64,000 bases of DNA from Meloidogyne chitwoodi (taxonomy: Eukaryota; Nematoda; Chromadorea; Rhabditida; Meloidogynidae). The stretch lies in NCBI GenBank assembly GCA_015183035.1, contig JACZZP010000009.1, positions 1,674,001-1,738,000 of the forward strand, read 5' to 3'. The notes under the pieces are model-generated. The model was not told the DNA's origin. It saw nothing but the letters and a program-made list of their open reading frames with translations, and searched no databases. The stretch's first letter is position 1. Each line of letters opens with the position of its first letter. Below, piece after piece: positions 1-10,038 of the stretch. A program made the translations under genes and the position numbers.

Positions 1-148
1 TAATTAAAATAAAATAATATATAAATAAATATATTTTAATCTTTAAACTTTTTTCTTTAAAATATTTGAAACAAATGTTTTGTTTAAATTTTAGCAATAT
101 TTAAAATGATTAGAAGAAATAAAGAATCAAATTTCTTAAATATTTAAA
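1..148. other. AT-rich left flank, no gene seen
   Basis: Short AT-rich stretch before the retrotransposon. No open frame or repeat is visible. Its last bases lead into the 5-bp target duplication AATAG at 149-153. Confidence 0.6.
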
Positions 149-153
149 AATAG

Positions 154-531
154 TGTCGATAATAATTATTATCTTTGACCCCCAATTATTTTTTAAGACT
201 TTATTTAATTAAGAATTTATTTTAATTTACTAATAGAAAGAATATTTATCTTTTATTATATTTTATCAAGGAAGAATATTTATTTTTTCGAATGGATCTT
301 ATTTAGAAAAATCATGTTTTAAATAGAAAGATTATATTAGAAATGACATTCAGCATTATGTCATTTAGAAATAAGGAATTTAAGTACAAAAAATGATTTA
401 TATTAAAAAAGAAGATGATTCAATTATATATTTTAAGAATATTTTAAATATGACATTTTTAAAGAGTATTTGAAATAGGACATTTTTAAAGATTATTTTA
501 AATGTGGCATTAATATCGGTTTTCACCGACA
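154..531 (-). repeat. 3' LTR of the BEL/Pao element
   Basis: Direct repeat of 9661-10038, identical as read. Ends are TGTCGG...CGACA in element orientation. The stop codon of the last env frame (510) lies inside it. A short internal repeat of the type GACATTTTTAAAGA is present near 450-495. Confidence 0.97.
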
Positions 532-1800
532 TTCCGGCCAAGAAAAAGTGAACGGAAAAAGTAAGAAAAAATGTGAAAGATTATCATTAGAATTAATGGT
601 GCCAAAAAATAAAGAAGTGCTCCGCCAATGATTAAATAAAGAGTCCAAGTAAAAATTCCAGAGTAGTTGAAGAGTCCTTTAAAAATTGCGATCCAGTCAA
701 TTCTTTGTGTTATGTCGAGGCTGGTGGTCCAATTGAAGGTTTCGATTCCATCCATTGAAATTTCTGGAGAAGAGAGTTTTCCCTTCAGTTGAAATTTAGT
801 TGTTGAAGAAGGGCAAAAGGCCTCGCATTGCTCCTCTACGTCGGCGTGATTTAGATGGACCGATAGAAGTCGTTCAATTGAGTCTGGAGTACACGTGACT
901 GCGCTTTTAAAAGAGGGACAATTAATATTAGCTAAAGTTTTCCCAAAATCCGTTAAGCAGGTTATTCTTAGTGTGGCTCCTTTAGTACACCCATAGCAAC
1001 CAACTAATTCTGAGACTTTTATTTTACATGTATTTAATTCAATTTGTGATTTTAAAGTCATTCCCGAAAGGCGAATCTGCAAGACTGCTGCTGTAAGTTC
1101 GGGTATAGCTACTATTTTATCCTTTTCATTTTTAAGTATAAGCCCATTATGAATTAACGGTAGAGCATTATCACTTTTAAAAATTTCATTTATATTTTTT
1201 ATATTTTGATTTTCACACTGGATGGCATTCTTTTTATTTATACAATTACAAATTTCTTTACTGACTAGACAGTTTGGACTAAATTTTTCTGCTTCTCTAA
1301 TGTTTGGGCAATAAACACTTTTGACTAACTTTTCTTCAGTTATTGTGAGAGTCGCGTATTTATATCCATCTGTAATAATTGATTTTCCTAGTCGTGGTAT
1401 TGGTGGGGTTGTAATGGAGGTCACAGTTAGTTTTATATCATTCCAATTTTGCGAAAAACCTGGGATTAATCTCATTTCTGAACTTAATGTTTTATCTGCC
1501 GTTTCTAATGTTATATTTAATTTGAGCTCCAGGGAAAATTCAGGACATTCAAATATCTCATAAATTTCTTTAGAAGTGGGTTGTGCGAAACAGCGATAGA
1601 ATAAACAAACATAGCTCGAATAGTAACAATTTTCGCAGAATAAATGCCCCTTACAAGTATTAATACATCCAGATTTTCCTGGGTAGAAATTAGAGTTTGG
1701 CAATTCCTTTATTTCGCTTTTAGAGTCCACCTTTTCGCAATTCTCCTGTGATGTGCACGAACCTTCGTTGCTGCATAAATAGACCGAATTTGCTTTTATA
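510..1800 (-). CDS. Envelope-like frame: phlebovirus G2/Gc-like fusion domain and C-terminal anchor
   Basis: Continuous minus-strand frame that ends with TAA at 510 inside the 3' LTR. It is open up to and past 1801, where the pol-env frame stops. It has no ATG at its beginning; the first in-frame candidate near 1730 is GTG, so it is not an independent gene. It is Cys-rich, contains a CYGC-x-x-GA motif typical of phlebovirus-type G2 glycoproteins, and ends with a hydrophobic segment of about 25 residues plus a short basic tail: a membrane-anchored ectodomain. Relative to the upstream pol-env frame it is in +1. Either the element carries a 1-base defect here or the two parts are linked by frameshifting. 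Family membership is from the motif and cysteine spacing. Confidence 0.8.
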
Positions 1801-4800
1801 TCAAGATCGTGTAAAGAATTTCGCTGAGCGTACGCATACCGCTTGTATTGTCTCTATTTTTAACGTTATTTTTCCTGTGGGTCTGTTGGCTGGGTCTTGT
1901 AAAAGAATTATTGATTCCTGACTATTTTGCGATTGCAGGCCAAAACTTAGTTCTAAGACATTTTCATAAAAGCAAGTGCGTTGTCCATCCTTATCAATTA
2001 TACAATGTTCGTCTTTTGCATTTATTGTTTCTAATCCTTTTCCCAATGACAAATTTGTAATTATAAGAAGGATAACTAGTATAACTTGTTTTGGAAGTTT
2101 TGATTTGTTTTTATGTGTAATTAATTCAAAGTTATCCTTCTCTTCCGTTTTTACTTTTGTTCTTATTTTTCGATTTAAATATTTATAAATTATTTTACAA
2201 AATTTGAATTTGTGCCGAAAAATACAGAACATCCCTCCTAGGCCAAATTTTAATATTTTGCACATCAATATTATAATTCCCAAGGAGAAATAAATTATTA
2301 TGATTATAACTCCAATTCCCCATTTTGGCATGCATTGAGGGTTTGTAAGCATTTTTAAACAGATATAGCAATTTATCAATTCACAATGCTTTTGAGCGGG
2401 ACAATTTATACCCTTTTCTTCTATCATTTCTCCGTTTTTCCAAAACTTTACTAATACTTCATATTGTGTTATTATTTGTTCAATAGGAATATGAATAATT
2501 TGCTCATTTGATGGATGTGGAATGTATATCACTTTATTACCCTCTAAGTTAATTTCAACCCCATTTAAATTTTCTTTATGTTCTATTTTTATTCCTTCTT
2601 TTGCACACTTAATTGAGCATGTTTCACATTGTTTTTCTCGTATTTCTGAATGGTAATATACTTTTTTCTGAACAGTACCCCAGGCCTTAATGGGTATATT
2701 CCCAGATTCAGTGATTAAAACGGTTAATTCATATTGTCGAAAAAAACAAAAACGGGTCCCTTCAGATTCACAGAAATGTGTTTTGCAATAGAGGGGACTT
2801 CCCGTTGTTTTACCATTGCCCACGCATTCAAAATTATTATTTAACATGTCGACGTGAGCAATTTTTAAATTGCTAATTAAATGCGTGCTTTCGTCGAAAA
2901 GCTGAATTTGGCTTGCGTAGACCCACCAAGGTTGTGTACATTTTTGACTAGGCTCTAATGAACATATTTTAACTTTTTCTTTCTCAATAATTTCTTTTAC
3001 TTTTGAATTTTTTATTGATGAATTTTTTGCGTCTTCTCCTTTATAAAAACTACAATTTTCTGTCCAATCTGGACAGTGACAGGGCTCCCCACAAATTGAT
3101 GAATTTTTAAAAATATTTGGTTTGAGCCTTATTACCCCTATTCTACATGATTTGTGTTTCCAACATAACGTGTTATTTTCGGTTTTAAAAATTCCAAGTC
3201 CTGTTTTTAGACATTCTTCAGCTGTGATTAGTTTCAACTTTTCATTACTTTTACAGGGGCGGCCTTTTATATTGGACAGAAAAACTGTAAAGATTATTAT
3301 TAATATATTTATTATAGTTTGTATGTTTATTCCCGTTAAATTTTTCTTTTTATATGAACGCAACTTTGACTTGTAACTTTCAATTTCAGGTGTTTTTTCT
3401 ATTTCCTTATTTTTATTAATTTCTATCATTTTATTATTTTCTTTTATTTCATTTGTTTTTTGTTCTTTTTCTGTCCTTATTTCTAGTGGGAAGAGAAGTG
3501 GTAGCGCGCGTGTTAGTGTTTTTCCTTTGCAAAACACCTTTGCTATTCTCACTTCTCCATCATTTCCTTCAATCAATTTTGTTATTTTTCCCATTTTCCA
3601 ATTTTGTTTCGGAATATTTTTATCTCCTAGTAACACTATATCACCAATTTGAGGGGAAAATTGCGTAAATATTTTTTGTCTGTGTATATCATGCCGTTCT
3701 TTTAATGATTGTAAATATTCTGTCGACCACCGGGCCCAAAAATGTTCTACTCTTTTTTGGATTAAATCCCATGTTTTTGCTAGTTTTTCATGCGGTTTTT
3801 CTTTTTCTAAATATTCTGGGTCATTTTCTTCACAAATTGCAAAATTAATAAATTCAGTCTCATTTTTATTAGGCATTATAAAATCTATTGGACGTAATGG
3901 GGTTATAGACTCAATATCAGAACAAACATAAGTCAGGGGCCTAGAATTAACAATTGCTTTTACTTGAACTAACAATGTTTGCATATTTTCAAAATCTAAA
4001 TATTTCTTGCCTGCGGCCAATTTTATATGTTTTTTAGTGATCCCGATTAAGCGCTCATAAGCGCCGCCAAACCACGGACTTAACTCGGGAATGAATTTCC
4101 ACTCTAGCTTATCAATTTCAAAATTTTTTTCAATTTCTAAAATAGTTCTAGCGCTCATTTTAAATTGTGTTCCATTATCACTTAGCATTTTCTTTGGTTT
4201 TCCATATTCTGCTGTGAATCTTGAAAAAATTTGCAGAAATGTCGAAGCTGATAAATTTCGTGCAATTTCTAGGTGGATACCCCTACAAGTTAGACATGTA
4301 AATAGACAAATCCATATTTTTATTGATTCATTTTCTTTTTGTAAGTATAGAGGGCCCATATAATCAACTCCCGTTCTTTCGAAAACTTTAAATCTATTAA
4401 TTCTGTCATTAGGTAAAGGCGCCATTTTTCCAATTTTATAAGGTTTTAAATTTTGTATTAAACATTTTTGGCAATTTTTTATCATTCTTTTTATTAATAT
4501 TCTACTTTTTGGTATCCAAAATTGGGTTCTAAGGTCCGCTAATGTTTGTTGGATTCCAGCATGTAAATTATTTTCATGAAAATTTATTGCAATAATCGAC
4601 GCTAATTTACTTTCATTAGATATAAAAATAGGGTGTTTTTCTAAACTATTTTCAAATCTACCCTTACAGACCCAAACTCCATATTTATTTTTGTCCATAT
4701 TTAGCCCTTCAATTAAATTTTTGCTAGGTGGATGTTTTATTTGTTGACTTAGAATTAAACTAATTTCCGCCAATTTTCGAATTTCTATTATTTTATTTGT

Positions 4801-6741
4801 ATTTTGTATTTCTTCTAAAATAATGTTTTGCCATTTTCTAGGCTTTGAACAAATATTTTTTATAAAAAGAAGTACATTTTTTGCTATTGACGATAGTTTT
4901 CCCCAATTATTTCTTAATTCTGGATCAATAAATTCTTTCATTAAATTATTAATTTTTATATTATTTTCTTTTTTAATATTTTTAATTTCAAATTTTAAAT
5001 TTTCAGGTATTTTTGGCCATTCATTTTTAGGAAGAGATAAAAAATCTGGCCCAGTCCACCAAATTTTGTGATTATTTAATTCATTTATTTTTAGTCCCCT
5101 AGTTGCGCAATCGGCCGGATTACTTTCTGATTTTATATATCGCCATTTAATTTCTGGTTCTGATTTTATTTCTTTTATTCTATTATCAATAAAACGAGGT
5201 AATTTATTTATATTATCGGTAGAAATCCAGGCTAAGACTGCTTTACTATCCCCCCAAATGTTTATAGAATTAAAATTTAGTTTACTTGTTTTTCTTAAAA
5301 ATTTTACCATTCGTACCCCTATTAATGCTGCCAATAATTCTAATCGCGGGATTGTAATATTTTTTATTGGGCATAATCTATTTTTAGCAAAAATTATTGT
5401 ATTTTTTATATTTTGTTCATACTCTTGCCTTGTATAAGCTACTGAAGAATAAGCAAGAGAGGACGCGTCAACAAATACGTGTAGATCGATTTTAAAAAAA
5501 GGAAAATTTTCAAACAATTTTCGATCTATGTCTATGTGTCCTGTATCTGAAATTATTTCTTCCCATTCTTCTAAATCTATTTTATCCAATTTTTCATCCC
5601 ATTGTAATTGTTTTTTCCATAATTTTTGGAAAAATAATTTTTTCTTTAATTGTATGGGAATTATAAGGCCTAAAGGATCGAAGATTTTTGCTAATGTTTT
5701 TAATACACTTCTTTTTGTCCAAATTTCTGTTTTTGTCTCTGGAATTATTATTGACAGTTTATCATAATTTACGTCCCATTTTATTCCCAGAACTTTTATA
5801 TTTTGTATTTTTGTTAAATCGGCGAATTTTTCATTAACTTTTAAGTTATTAGAGGCAAATTCATGTAAATCCATTTTAGCACTTTGAAATATTTCTATGC
5901 TTTTTATACATTTTTGTAATGCTTCCCTTTCATTTTTTGCCGATATAAATACATTGTCTGCGTAAGTTTCTAGCTCTAATTTTGAATTATTATTTTCATT
6001 TTTTAAGTGATATTCTAACACTGCGGACATTAAAAATGGAGCTGAAATTACTCCGAAGGGGAGCCTTTTATGCCGAATTTTTACAATATTTTCTAAACTA
6101 GGTTCCTTCCAAATGTTTTTTAACCAAAGGAGTCTAAGGACGTCTCTATCAGTTTTTTCAATTTCTATTTGATGGAATGCTGATTTTATATCTGCGATTA
6201 TAGCTATTTCGTAAGATCTAAATTTTATAAGTGTTGCGCAAAGATCTGGTAAAAGAACTGGGCCCCGATAAAGTTGATGATTTAAACTTTGATTATTTTT
6301 TGTATGGCAGCTAGCATCAATTACAACCCGAATTTTATCTTTTTCAGGGCGATAAATAGCATGGTGCGGCATATAATGTATTTTTGATTCTGGTATTTCA
6401 TTAGTAATTATTTCTATTATTCCCTCATTTAATTGGTTTTGGAAAATTTCATTATATTTTTCTAATGTTTTTGTTCGCAAATCTATATCAGAAATTTTCA
6501 TTATTTTATTCCATACGCCTTTTAGTCGATTAAAAGAAATCCAAAAATTATCAGTTAAAATTGATTCATTATTTTTCCATGGAAGAGAAACCTCATATCG
6601 ACCCGATTTCTTACGTTTTATATTTCTAAGAAAATGTTCGTAAGCTATTTTATCGTCATTTTGATAGGGACATTCTGTAATGCCTATTGCTTCCAAGTCC
6701 CAAAACTTTTCTATTATTTCATCAGAGAATATCATATTCAT
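1801..6741 (-). CDS. pol: Pol (RT, RNase H, integrase) fused to the N-terminal part of an envelope-like glycoprotein
   Basis: A frame of 1,646 codons. Domains in order: Pao-type reverse transcriptase (first catalytic Asp near residue 184 in ADIKSAFHQ; second site YADN at 260-263); RNase H with the Pao hallmark PRLELLAALIGVRM and a Gly-Asp-Ser-Lys strand; HHCC integrase zinc finger; integrase core with Asp in DYMGPL, Asp in SDNGTQF and Glu in GGAYERL; DUF5641-type C-terminal integrase domain ending near residue 1085. The frame then continues, without a stop, into a signal-like hydrophobic segment, a Cys-rich ectodomain, a transmembrane segment, a cytosolic linker and a second signal-like segment, the layout of a bunyavirus-style Gn/Gc precursor. 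The ATG overlaps the gag end by 20 bp in +1. TGA at 1801 interrupts the second ectodomain, which resumes in +1 downstream. Confidence 0.93.
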   Translation of the reverse strand: MNMIFSDEIIEKFWDLEAIGITECPYQNDDKIAYEHFLRNIKRKKSGRYEVSLPWKNNESILTDNFWISFNRLKGVWNKIMKISDIDLRTKTLEKYNEIFQNQLNEGIIEIITNEIPESKIHYMPHHAIYRPEKDKIRVVIDASCHTKNNQSLNHQLYRGPVLLPDLCATLIKFRSYEIAIIADIKSAFHQIEIEKTDRDVLRLLWLKNIWKEPSLENIVKIRHKRLPFGVISAPFLMSAVLEYHLKNENNNSKLELETYADNVFISAKNEREALQKCIKSIEIFQSAKMDLHEFASNNLKVNEKFADLTKIQNIKVLGIKWDVNYDKLSIIIPETKTEIWTKRSVLKTLAKIFDPLGLIIPIQLKKKLFFQKLWKKQLQWDEKLDKIDLEEWEEIISDTGHIDIDRKLFENFPFFKIDLHVFVDASSLAYSSVAYTRQEYEQNIKNTIIFAKNRLCPIKNITIPRLELLAALIGVRMVKFLRKTSKLNFNSINIWGDSKAVLAWISTDNINKLPRFIDNRIKEIKSEPEIKWRYIKSESNPADCATRGLKINELNNHKIWWTGPDFLSLPKNEWPKIPENLKFEIKNIKKENNIKINNLMKEFIDPELRNNWGKLSSIAKNVLLFIKNICSKPRKWQNIILEEIQNTNKIIEIRKLAEISLILSQQIKHPPSKNLIEGLNMDKNKYGVWVCKGRFENSLEKHPIFISNESKLASIIAINFHENNLHAGIQQTLADLRTQFWIPKSRILIKRMIKNCQKCLIQNLKPYKIGKMAPLPNDRINRFKVFERTGVDYMGPLYLQKENESIKIWICLFTCLTCRGIHLEIARNLSASTFLQIFSRFTAEYGKPKKMLSDNGTQFKMSARTILEIEKNFEIDKLEWKFIPELSPWFGGAYERLIGITKKHIKLAAGKKYLDFENMQTLLVQVKAIVNSRPLTYVCSDIESITPLRPIDFIMPNKNETEFINFAICEENDPEYLEKEKPHEKLAKTWDLIQKRVEHFWARWSTEYLQSLKERHDIHRQKIFTQFSPQIGDIVLLGDKNIPKQNWKMGKITKLIEGNDGEVRIAKVFCKGKTLTRALPLLFPLEIRTEKEQKTNEIKENNKMIEINKNKEIEKTPEIESYKSKLRSYKKKNLTGINIQTIINILIIIFTVFLSNIKGRPCKSNEKLKLITAEECLKTGLGIFKTENNTLCWKHKSCRIGVIRLKPNIFKNSSICGEPCHCPDWTENCSFYKGEDAKNSSIKNSKVKEIIEKEKVKICSLEPSQKCTQPWWVYASQIQLFDESTHLISNLKIAHVDMLNNNFECVGNGKTTGSPLYCKTHFCESEGTRFCFFRQYELTVLITESGNIPIKAWGTVQKKVYYHSEIREKQCETCSIKCAKEGIKIEHKENLNGVEINLEGNKVIYIPHPSNEQIIHIPIEQIITQYEVLVKFWKNGEMIEEKGINCPAQKHCELINCYICLKMLTNPQCMPKWGIGVIIIIIYFSLGIIILMCKILKFGLGGMFCIFRHKFKFCKIIYKYLNRKIRTKVKTEEKDNFELITHKNKSKLPKQVILVILLIITNLSLGKGLETINAKDEHCIIDKDGQRTCFYENVLELSFGLQSQNSQESIILLQDPANRPTGKITLKIETIQAVCVRSAKFFTRS

Positions 6742-9166
6742 TTTTATTTTGTTTGCAGTTTTTTTTTATTAAACTATTTCTTTTTGCGATTCTGCATCGA
6801 TTTTTTATTGCTTCTATTCGCGCAACGTATTTTCCGTAAAAATCTAATTTATCAGCGTTTGATGGGTCGGGGGGTATTGGGGTACATACACAATGATAAC
6901 TTGACGTACATATACACCTATAATAAGGATTAGAATAGCAGCGACAAGTACAAATATTACGATGTATTGGTACATGTATCTTTTTTGTTTGAACATTTTT
7001 GTCCGTATTTGGATTAGGATCCGGTGGCACATAATCAGAGAAGTTTCTTAAATTACGTCTCCCAGGAAATGGCGAATTGTCTTCACTATCTTCATCCGAG
7101 TCCATTAGGAATGGGACTATTGTTATATGATTATTTAATTTCTCTAATTTTCCCTTTCCAGCTAAGGTTGTGCCAATTTTAGTTTCAATTAAATTAAATC
7201 CAGATTTAGTTCTAGGAAATCCTAATAAATCGAAATAATATTCTGCTCCTATTAGTAAGTCTGGTTCCTTAGCCATAGAATAAACGTTTGGTATTATTTC
7301 TAAATTTTTAACTTTATTGATTGATTTTTGATCCAAAATAGTAATAGGTTTTGGTAAATTATTTACTCCTCTTGCAATTATTTCTATTTTTTGATTATTT
7401 TTACAGTGCAAATAAAATTTATAAACATTAGTTGACATTTCAAACTTTGTTCCCATTGCTCCAGTTCCCCTAATAATTTCAGAAGATATGGCCTGTAATT
7501 TCATATTTTTTGCTAATTGGTTTTTTATTAAAGAAATTTCTGCCCCGCTATCCAAAAAGGCGTGCACCGGAAAAGTTCTATTATGAGGGCCTATGCTTAT
7601 GCTGGTCTTTACCACATGAAAGAGTGTCTTTTCCTTTTTGAGAGAAGAGTCATTTTGAGAATGCTGTATTATTATTTCATTTTCATCATCTTCGCTTTCT
7701 TCACTTTCAGGATTTAATTTTGATTCTCTTTCTTGCATATTTGCTATAATTCTCTTTTTCTGATTTTTCTCAAATTTAGAATTAGTTTTACTTATATTTA
7801 AATTTTTAAAGGTATTTTTGGATTCCCCTATTAGAACTTTTCTTCGACACAAGGCTGAAGAGTGTCGATTATCCTTGCAAAAAAAGCATTCTATTTTTTC
7901 TTTACAAATATTGGAGGCGTGGCCAGCTTTGAGACATTTTAAGCATAGTCGCTTTTCTCTTGCTTTTTCAATCCTACTTTCGATAGTAGAATATTTTTTA
8001 CATTGATTGCTAAAGTGACTGTCCCCGCAGAATGCACATTTTAATGCGTTTTGATTTAATGAATACATTACTGTGTGCCTTTGTAAATTTGGCCTTTTAT
8101 CCGAAAAAGAATTTTTATTGCTAGCCGCTCTGTTCCAATTTTGCCTGAATGTTGAATTGTTTAAATTTTGGTTAAATTCTGTTCTAAATGGTTTTTTAAA
8201 AGTTCCCCCAATTCCAAATTCTCTATCCATTTTATGAACTTCTTCCTTAAGGCGCACAGTTTTGTCAAGAAATTCTCTCATTTCCTTAACTGTCAAATTA
8301 GGATTTTTTATTTTTTCTTTGGCCAATTCAGTTAATGCCCATCTGGGTAGTTTACTTTCTATTTCAATCATTATTTGCTTATGCTCGGCTGATTCCCCCA
8401 TTAATTCTAATTGCCTTATTATTGTATCTATTTGTCTTAGAGTTACCCTTAATTCTGGTATGTGAGGTGATGAACGTGGTATCTTTCTCAAATTACCATG
8501 TAAATGTGTTTTAATAATTTCAGGATTTCCATAATTATTTTTTAGTATTTCTAAGACAGTTTTTAAATTTTTTCCTTCCGATGGAATTCCTTCTATTAGT
8601 TTAAATGCTTCCCCCCTAAGAGACCTTTTTAAATAATCTAATTTAGATTTATCTGATATATCTGTTCTGTTTCCGATATTTGTCATAAAATCTTCAATAA
8701 ATTCTGTGTATTTCGAAATATCCCCAAAAAATGTTTGTAACGAAAGCTCTGGTAATTTTACTAAGTTAGTGTTCTCTCCCCGATTATTATTAGTTTGAAG
8801 CGAATCATTTAAAATTCTAACATTTTCTTTTAATCTATCTACTATTTCCCTTGAATTTTCCATTAATACGAATAGTCCAGTTTCCAAATTATTAGTAAAA
8901 GTGTAATGCTCCCCGCTTTCTGTATTTCGATCAACAGCATTTTTTATTCCCCCTAAATGCTTAATCCATACTAGATTAATTTCATTTATTGACGAAAATG
9001 TCTCCCCGTATTTTTCAATGCTTGATTCCGCCTTTCTTATTAAATCTTTCTTAGTATTTTCATCACTATTTTGCGCTTGAAAATCTATTCGTATAGCCTC
9101 AGTATCTAATTTTAGGAGCCTGCTTTTTAATGGATTTAATGTATTTCTAAAACCTTCCGTAGCCAT
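6722..9166 (-). CDS. gag: Gag-protease polyprotein of the BEL/Pao element
   Basis: 814 codons. The N-terminal half carries a DUF1759-like gag domain (about residues 140-310, with LSLQTFFGDISKYTEFIEDF). Three zinc knuckles follow: CAFCGDSHFSNQC, CLKCLKAGHASNIC and CFFCKDNRHSSALC. Then comes an acidic spacer and a retroviral-type aspartic protease with FLDSGAEISLI (catalytic DSGA) and a distal LLIGAEYYFDLLG. The C-terminal tail contains a dense CxC-rich cluster (CTCRC, CIC, CVC) and then a Lys-rich end. Upstream, TAA directly precedes the ATG in this frame, so 9166 is the start. It overlaps pol by 20 bp, with pol in +1. Confidence 0.93.
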   Translation of the reverse strand: MATEGFRNTLNPLKSRLLKLDTEAIRIDFQAQNSDENTKKDLIRKAESSIEKYGETFSSINEINLVWIKHLGGIKNAVDRNTESGEHYTFTNNLETGLFVLMENSREIVDRLKENVRILNDSLQTNNNRGENTNLVKLPELSLQTFFGDISKYTEFIEDFMTNIGNRTDISDKSKLDYLKRSLRGEAFKLIEGIPSEGKNLKTVLEILKNNYGNPEIIKTHLHGNLRKIPRSSPHIPELRVTLRQIDTIIRQLELMGESAEHKQIMIEIESKLPRWALTELAKEKIKNPNLTVKEMREFLDKTVRLKEEVHKMDREFGIGGTFKKPFRTEFNQNLNNSTFRQNWNRAASNKNSFSDKRPNLQRHTVMYSLNQNALKCAFCGDSHFSNQCKKYSTIESRIEKAREKRLCLKCLKAGHASNICKEKIECFFCKDNRHSSALCRRKVLIGESKNTFKNLNISKTNSKFEKNQKKRIIANMQERESKLNPESEESEDDENEIIIQHSQNDSSLKKEKTLFHVVKTSISIGPHNRTFPVHAFLDSGAEISLIKNQLAKNMKLQAISSEIIRGTGAMGTKFEMSTNVYKFYLHCKNNQKIEIIARGVNNLPKPITILDQKSINKVKNLEIIPNVYSMAKEPDLLIGAEYYFDLLGFPRTKSGFNLIETKIGTTLAGKGKLEKLNNHITIVPFLMDSDEDSEDNSPFPGRRNLRNFSDYVPPDPNPNTDKNVQTKKIHVPIHRNICTCRCYSNPYYRCICTSSYHCVCTPIPPDPSNADKLDFYGKYVARIEAIKNRCRIAKRNSLIKKNCKQNKNEYDIL

Positions 9167-9173
9167 TTATTAC

Positions 9174-9692
9174 CTAATAATGTGTAAACTGTGGGTAGAC
9201 GTAAGGTTGAGGCTGTTGCGTGTAGAAATTGGCTGGTGTTATACTCGTGGATGGCAAACTAGGATGTACAAATGCTGGCGTATAAAAGTTATGCGCGATT
9301 GGCGTAAAGTTTGTAGCAACGTTACGGGGTGTGTAAAATTGACGAATATTATTAGAATGAAAGTTTTGACGTAATGGCTGTGACCAAATGGGTGGCCGAA
9401 ATCCGTTAGGTTGAAATTGCCCCAAATTATTTGTATATCCCCTATTAAAATTAAACTGCCTGGAAACAGGTGGGTTCAGTTGTTGTACACGTTGAAATAT
9501 GGGACGTTGTCTTTCCCTCCGGTTATATTGTACACGACGATGATTTCGGCGTTGTTGTACGTGGTTTCGTTGGTAAGCTCTTCTAGGCGATTGATTTCTT
9601 TCTTGCCTTCGTTGTCTTCGCTCAGGACTTCCTGCCAGTTTGCTGTTTCGTGGCACCAATTGTCGATAATAATTATTATCTTTGACCCCCAA
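9174..9692 (-). CDS. AUG-less basic, low-complexity leader frame of the retrotransposon
   Basis: A stop-free stretch of about 172 codons between the 5' LTR and gag. It opens right after a TAA within the LTR, runs through the primer binding site and stops 7 bp before the gag ATG. It contains no Met at all. The first half is very rich in Arg and Gln; the second half is rich in Asn, Phe, Tyr, Pro, Gln and Thr, like an RNA-binding, condensate-forming protein. In DNA this AT-rich a chance frame of this length is unlikely, yet there is no AUG. It could be started at a near-cognate codon (TTG at 9692), joined by splicing, or be untranslated leader RNA. No family is recognised. Confidence 0.45.
   Translation of the reverse strand: MGVKDNNYYRQLVPRNSKLAGSPERRQRRQERNQSPRRAYQRNHVQQRRNHRRVQYNRRERQRPIFQRVQQLNPPVSRQFNFNRGYTNNLGQFQPNGFRPPIWSQPLRQNFHSNNIRQFYTPRNVATNFTPIAHNFYTPAFVHPSLPSTSITPANFYTQQPQPYVYPQFTHY
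9641..9658 (-). other. Primer binding site of the retrotransposon
   Basis: Two bases after the 5' LTR the minus strand reads TGGTGCCACGAAACAGCA. It starts with TGG, the complement of a tRNA CCA end, as in LTR element primer sites. I do not assign the tRNA. Confidence 0.75.
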
Positions 9693-10038
9693 TTATTTTT
9701 TAAGACTTTATTTAATTAAGAATTTATTTTAATTTACTAATAGAAAGAATATTTATCTTTTATTATATTTTATCAAGGAAGAATATTTATTTTTTCGAAT
9801 GGATCTTATTTAGAAAAATCATGTTTTAAATAGAAAGATTATATTAGAAATGACATTCAGCATTATGTCATTTAGAAATAAGGAATTTAAGTACAAAAAA
9901 TGATTTATATTAAAAAAGAAGATGATTCAATTATATATTTTAAGAATATTTTAAATATGACATTTTTAAAGAGTATTTGAAATAGGACATTTTTAAAGAT
10001 TATTTTAAATGTGGCATTAATATCGGTTTTCACCGACA
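9661..10038 (-). repeat. 5' LTR of the BEL/Pao element
   Basis: 378-bp LTR identical to 154-531; the promoter LTR for the minus-strand element. The leader frame opens in its last 32 bp. Confidence 0.97.

Noticed and set aside
1321..9719. Several plus-strand frames of 60-100 codons within the retrotransposon
   Set aside because: Antisense shadows of gag, pol and env; composition is dictated by the minus-strand coding.
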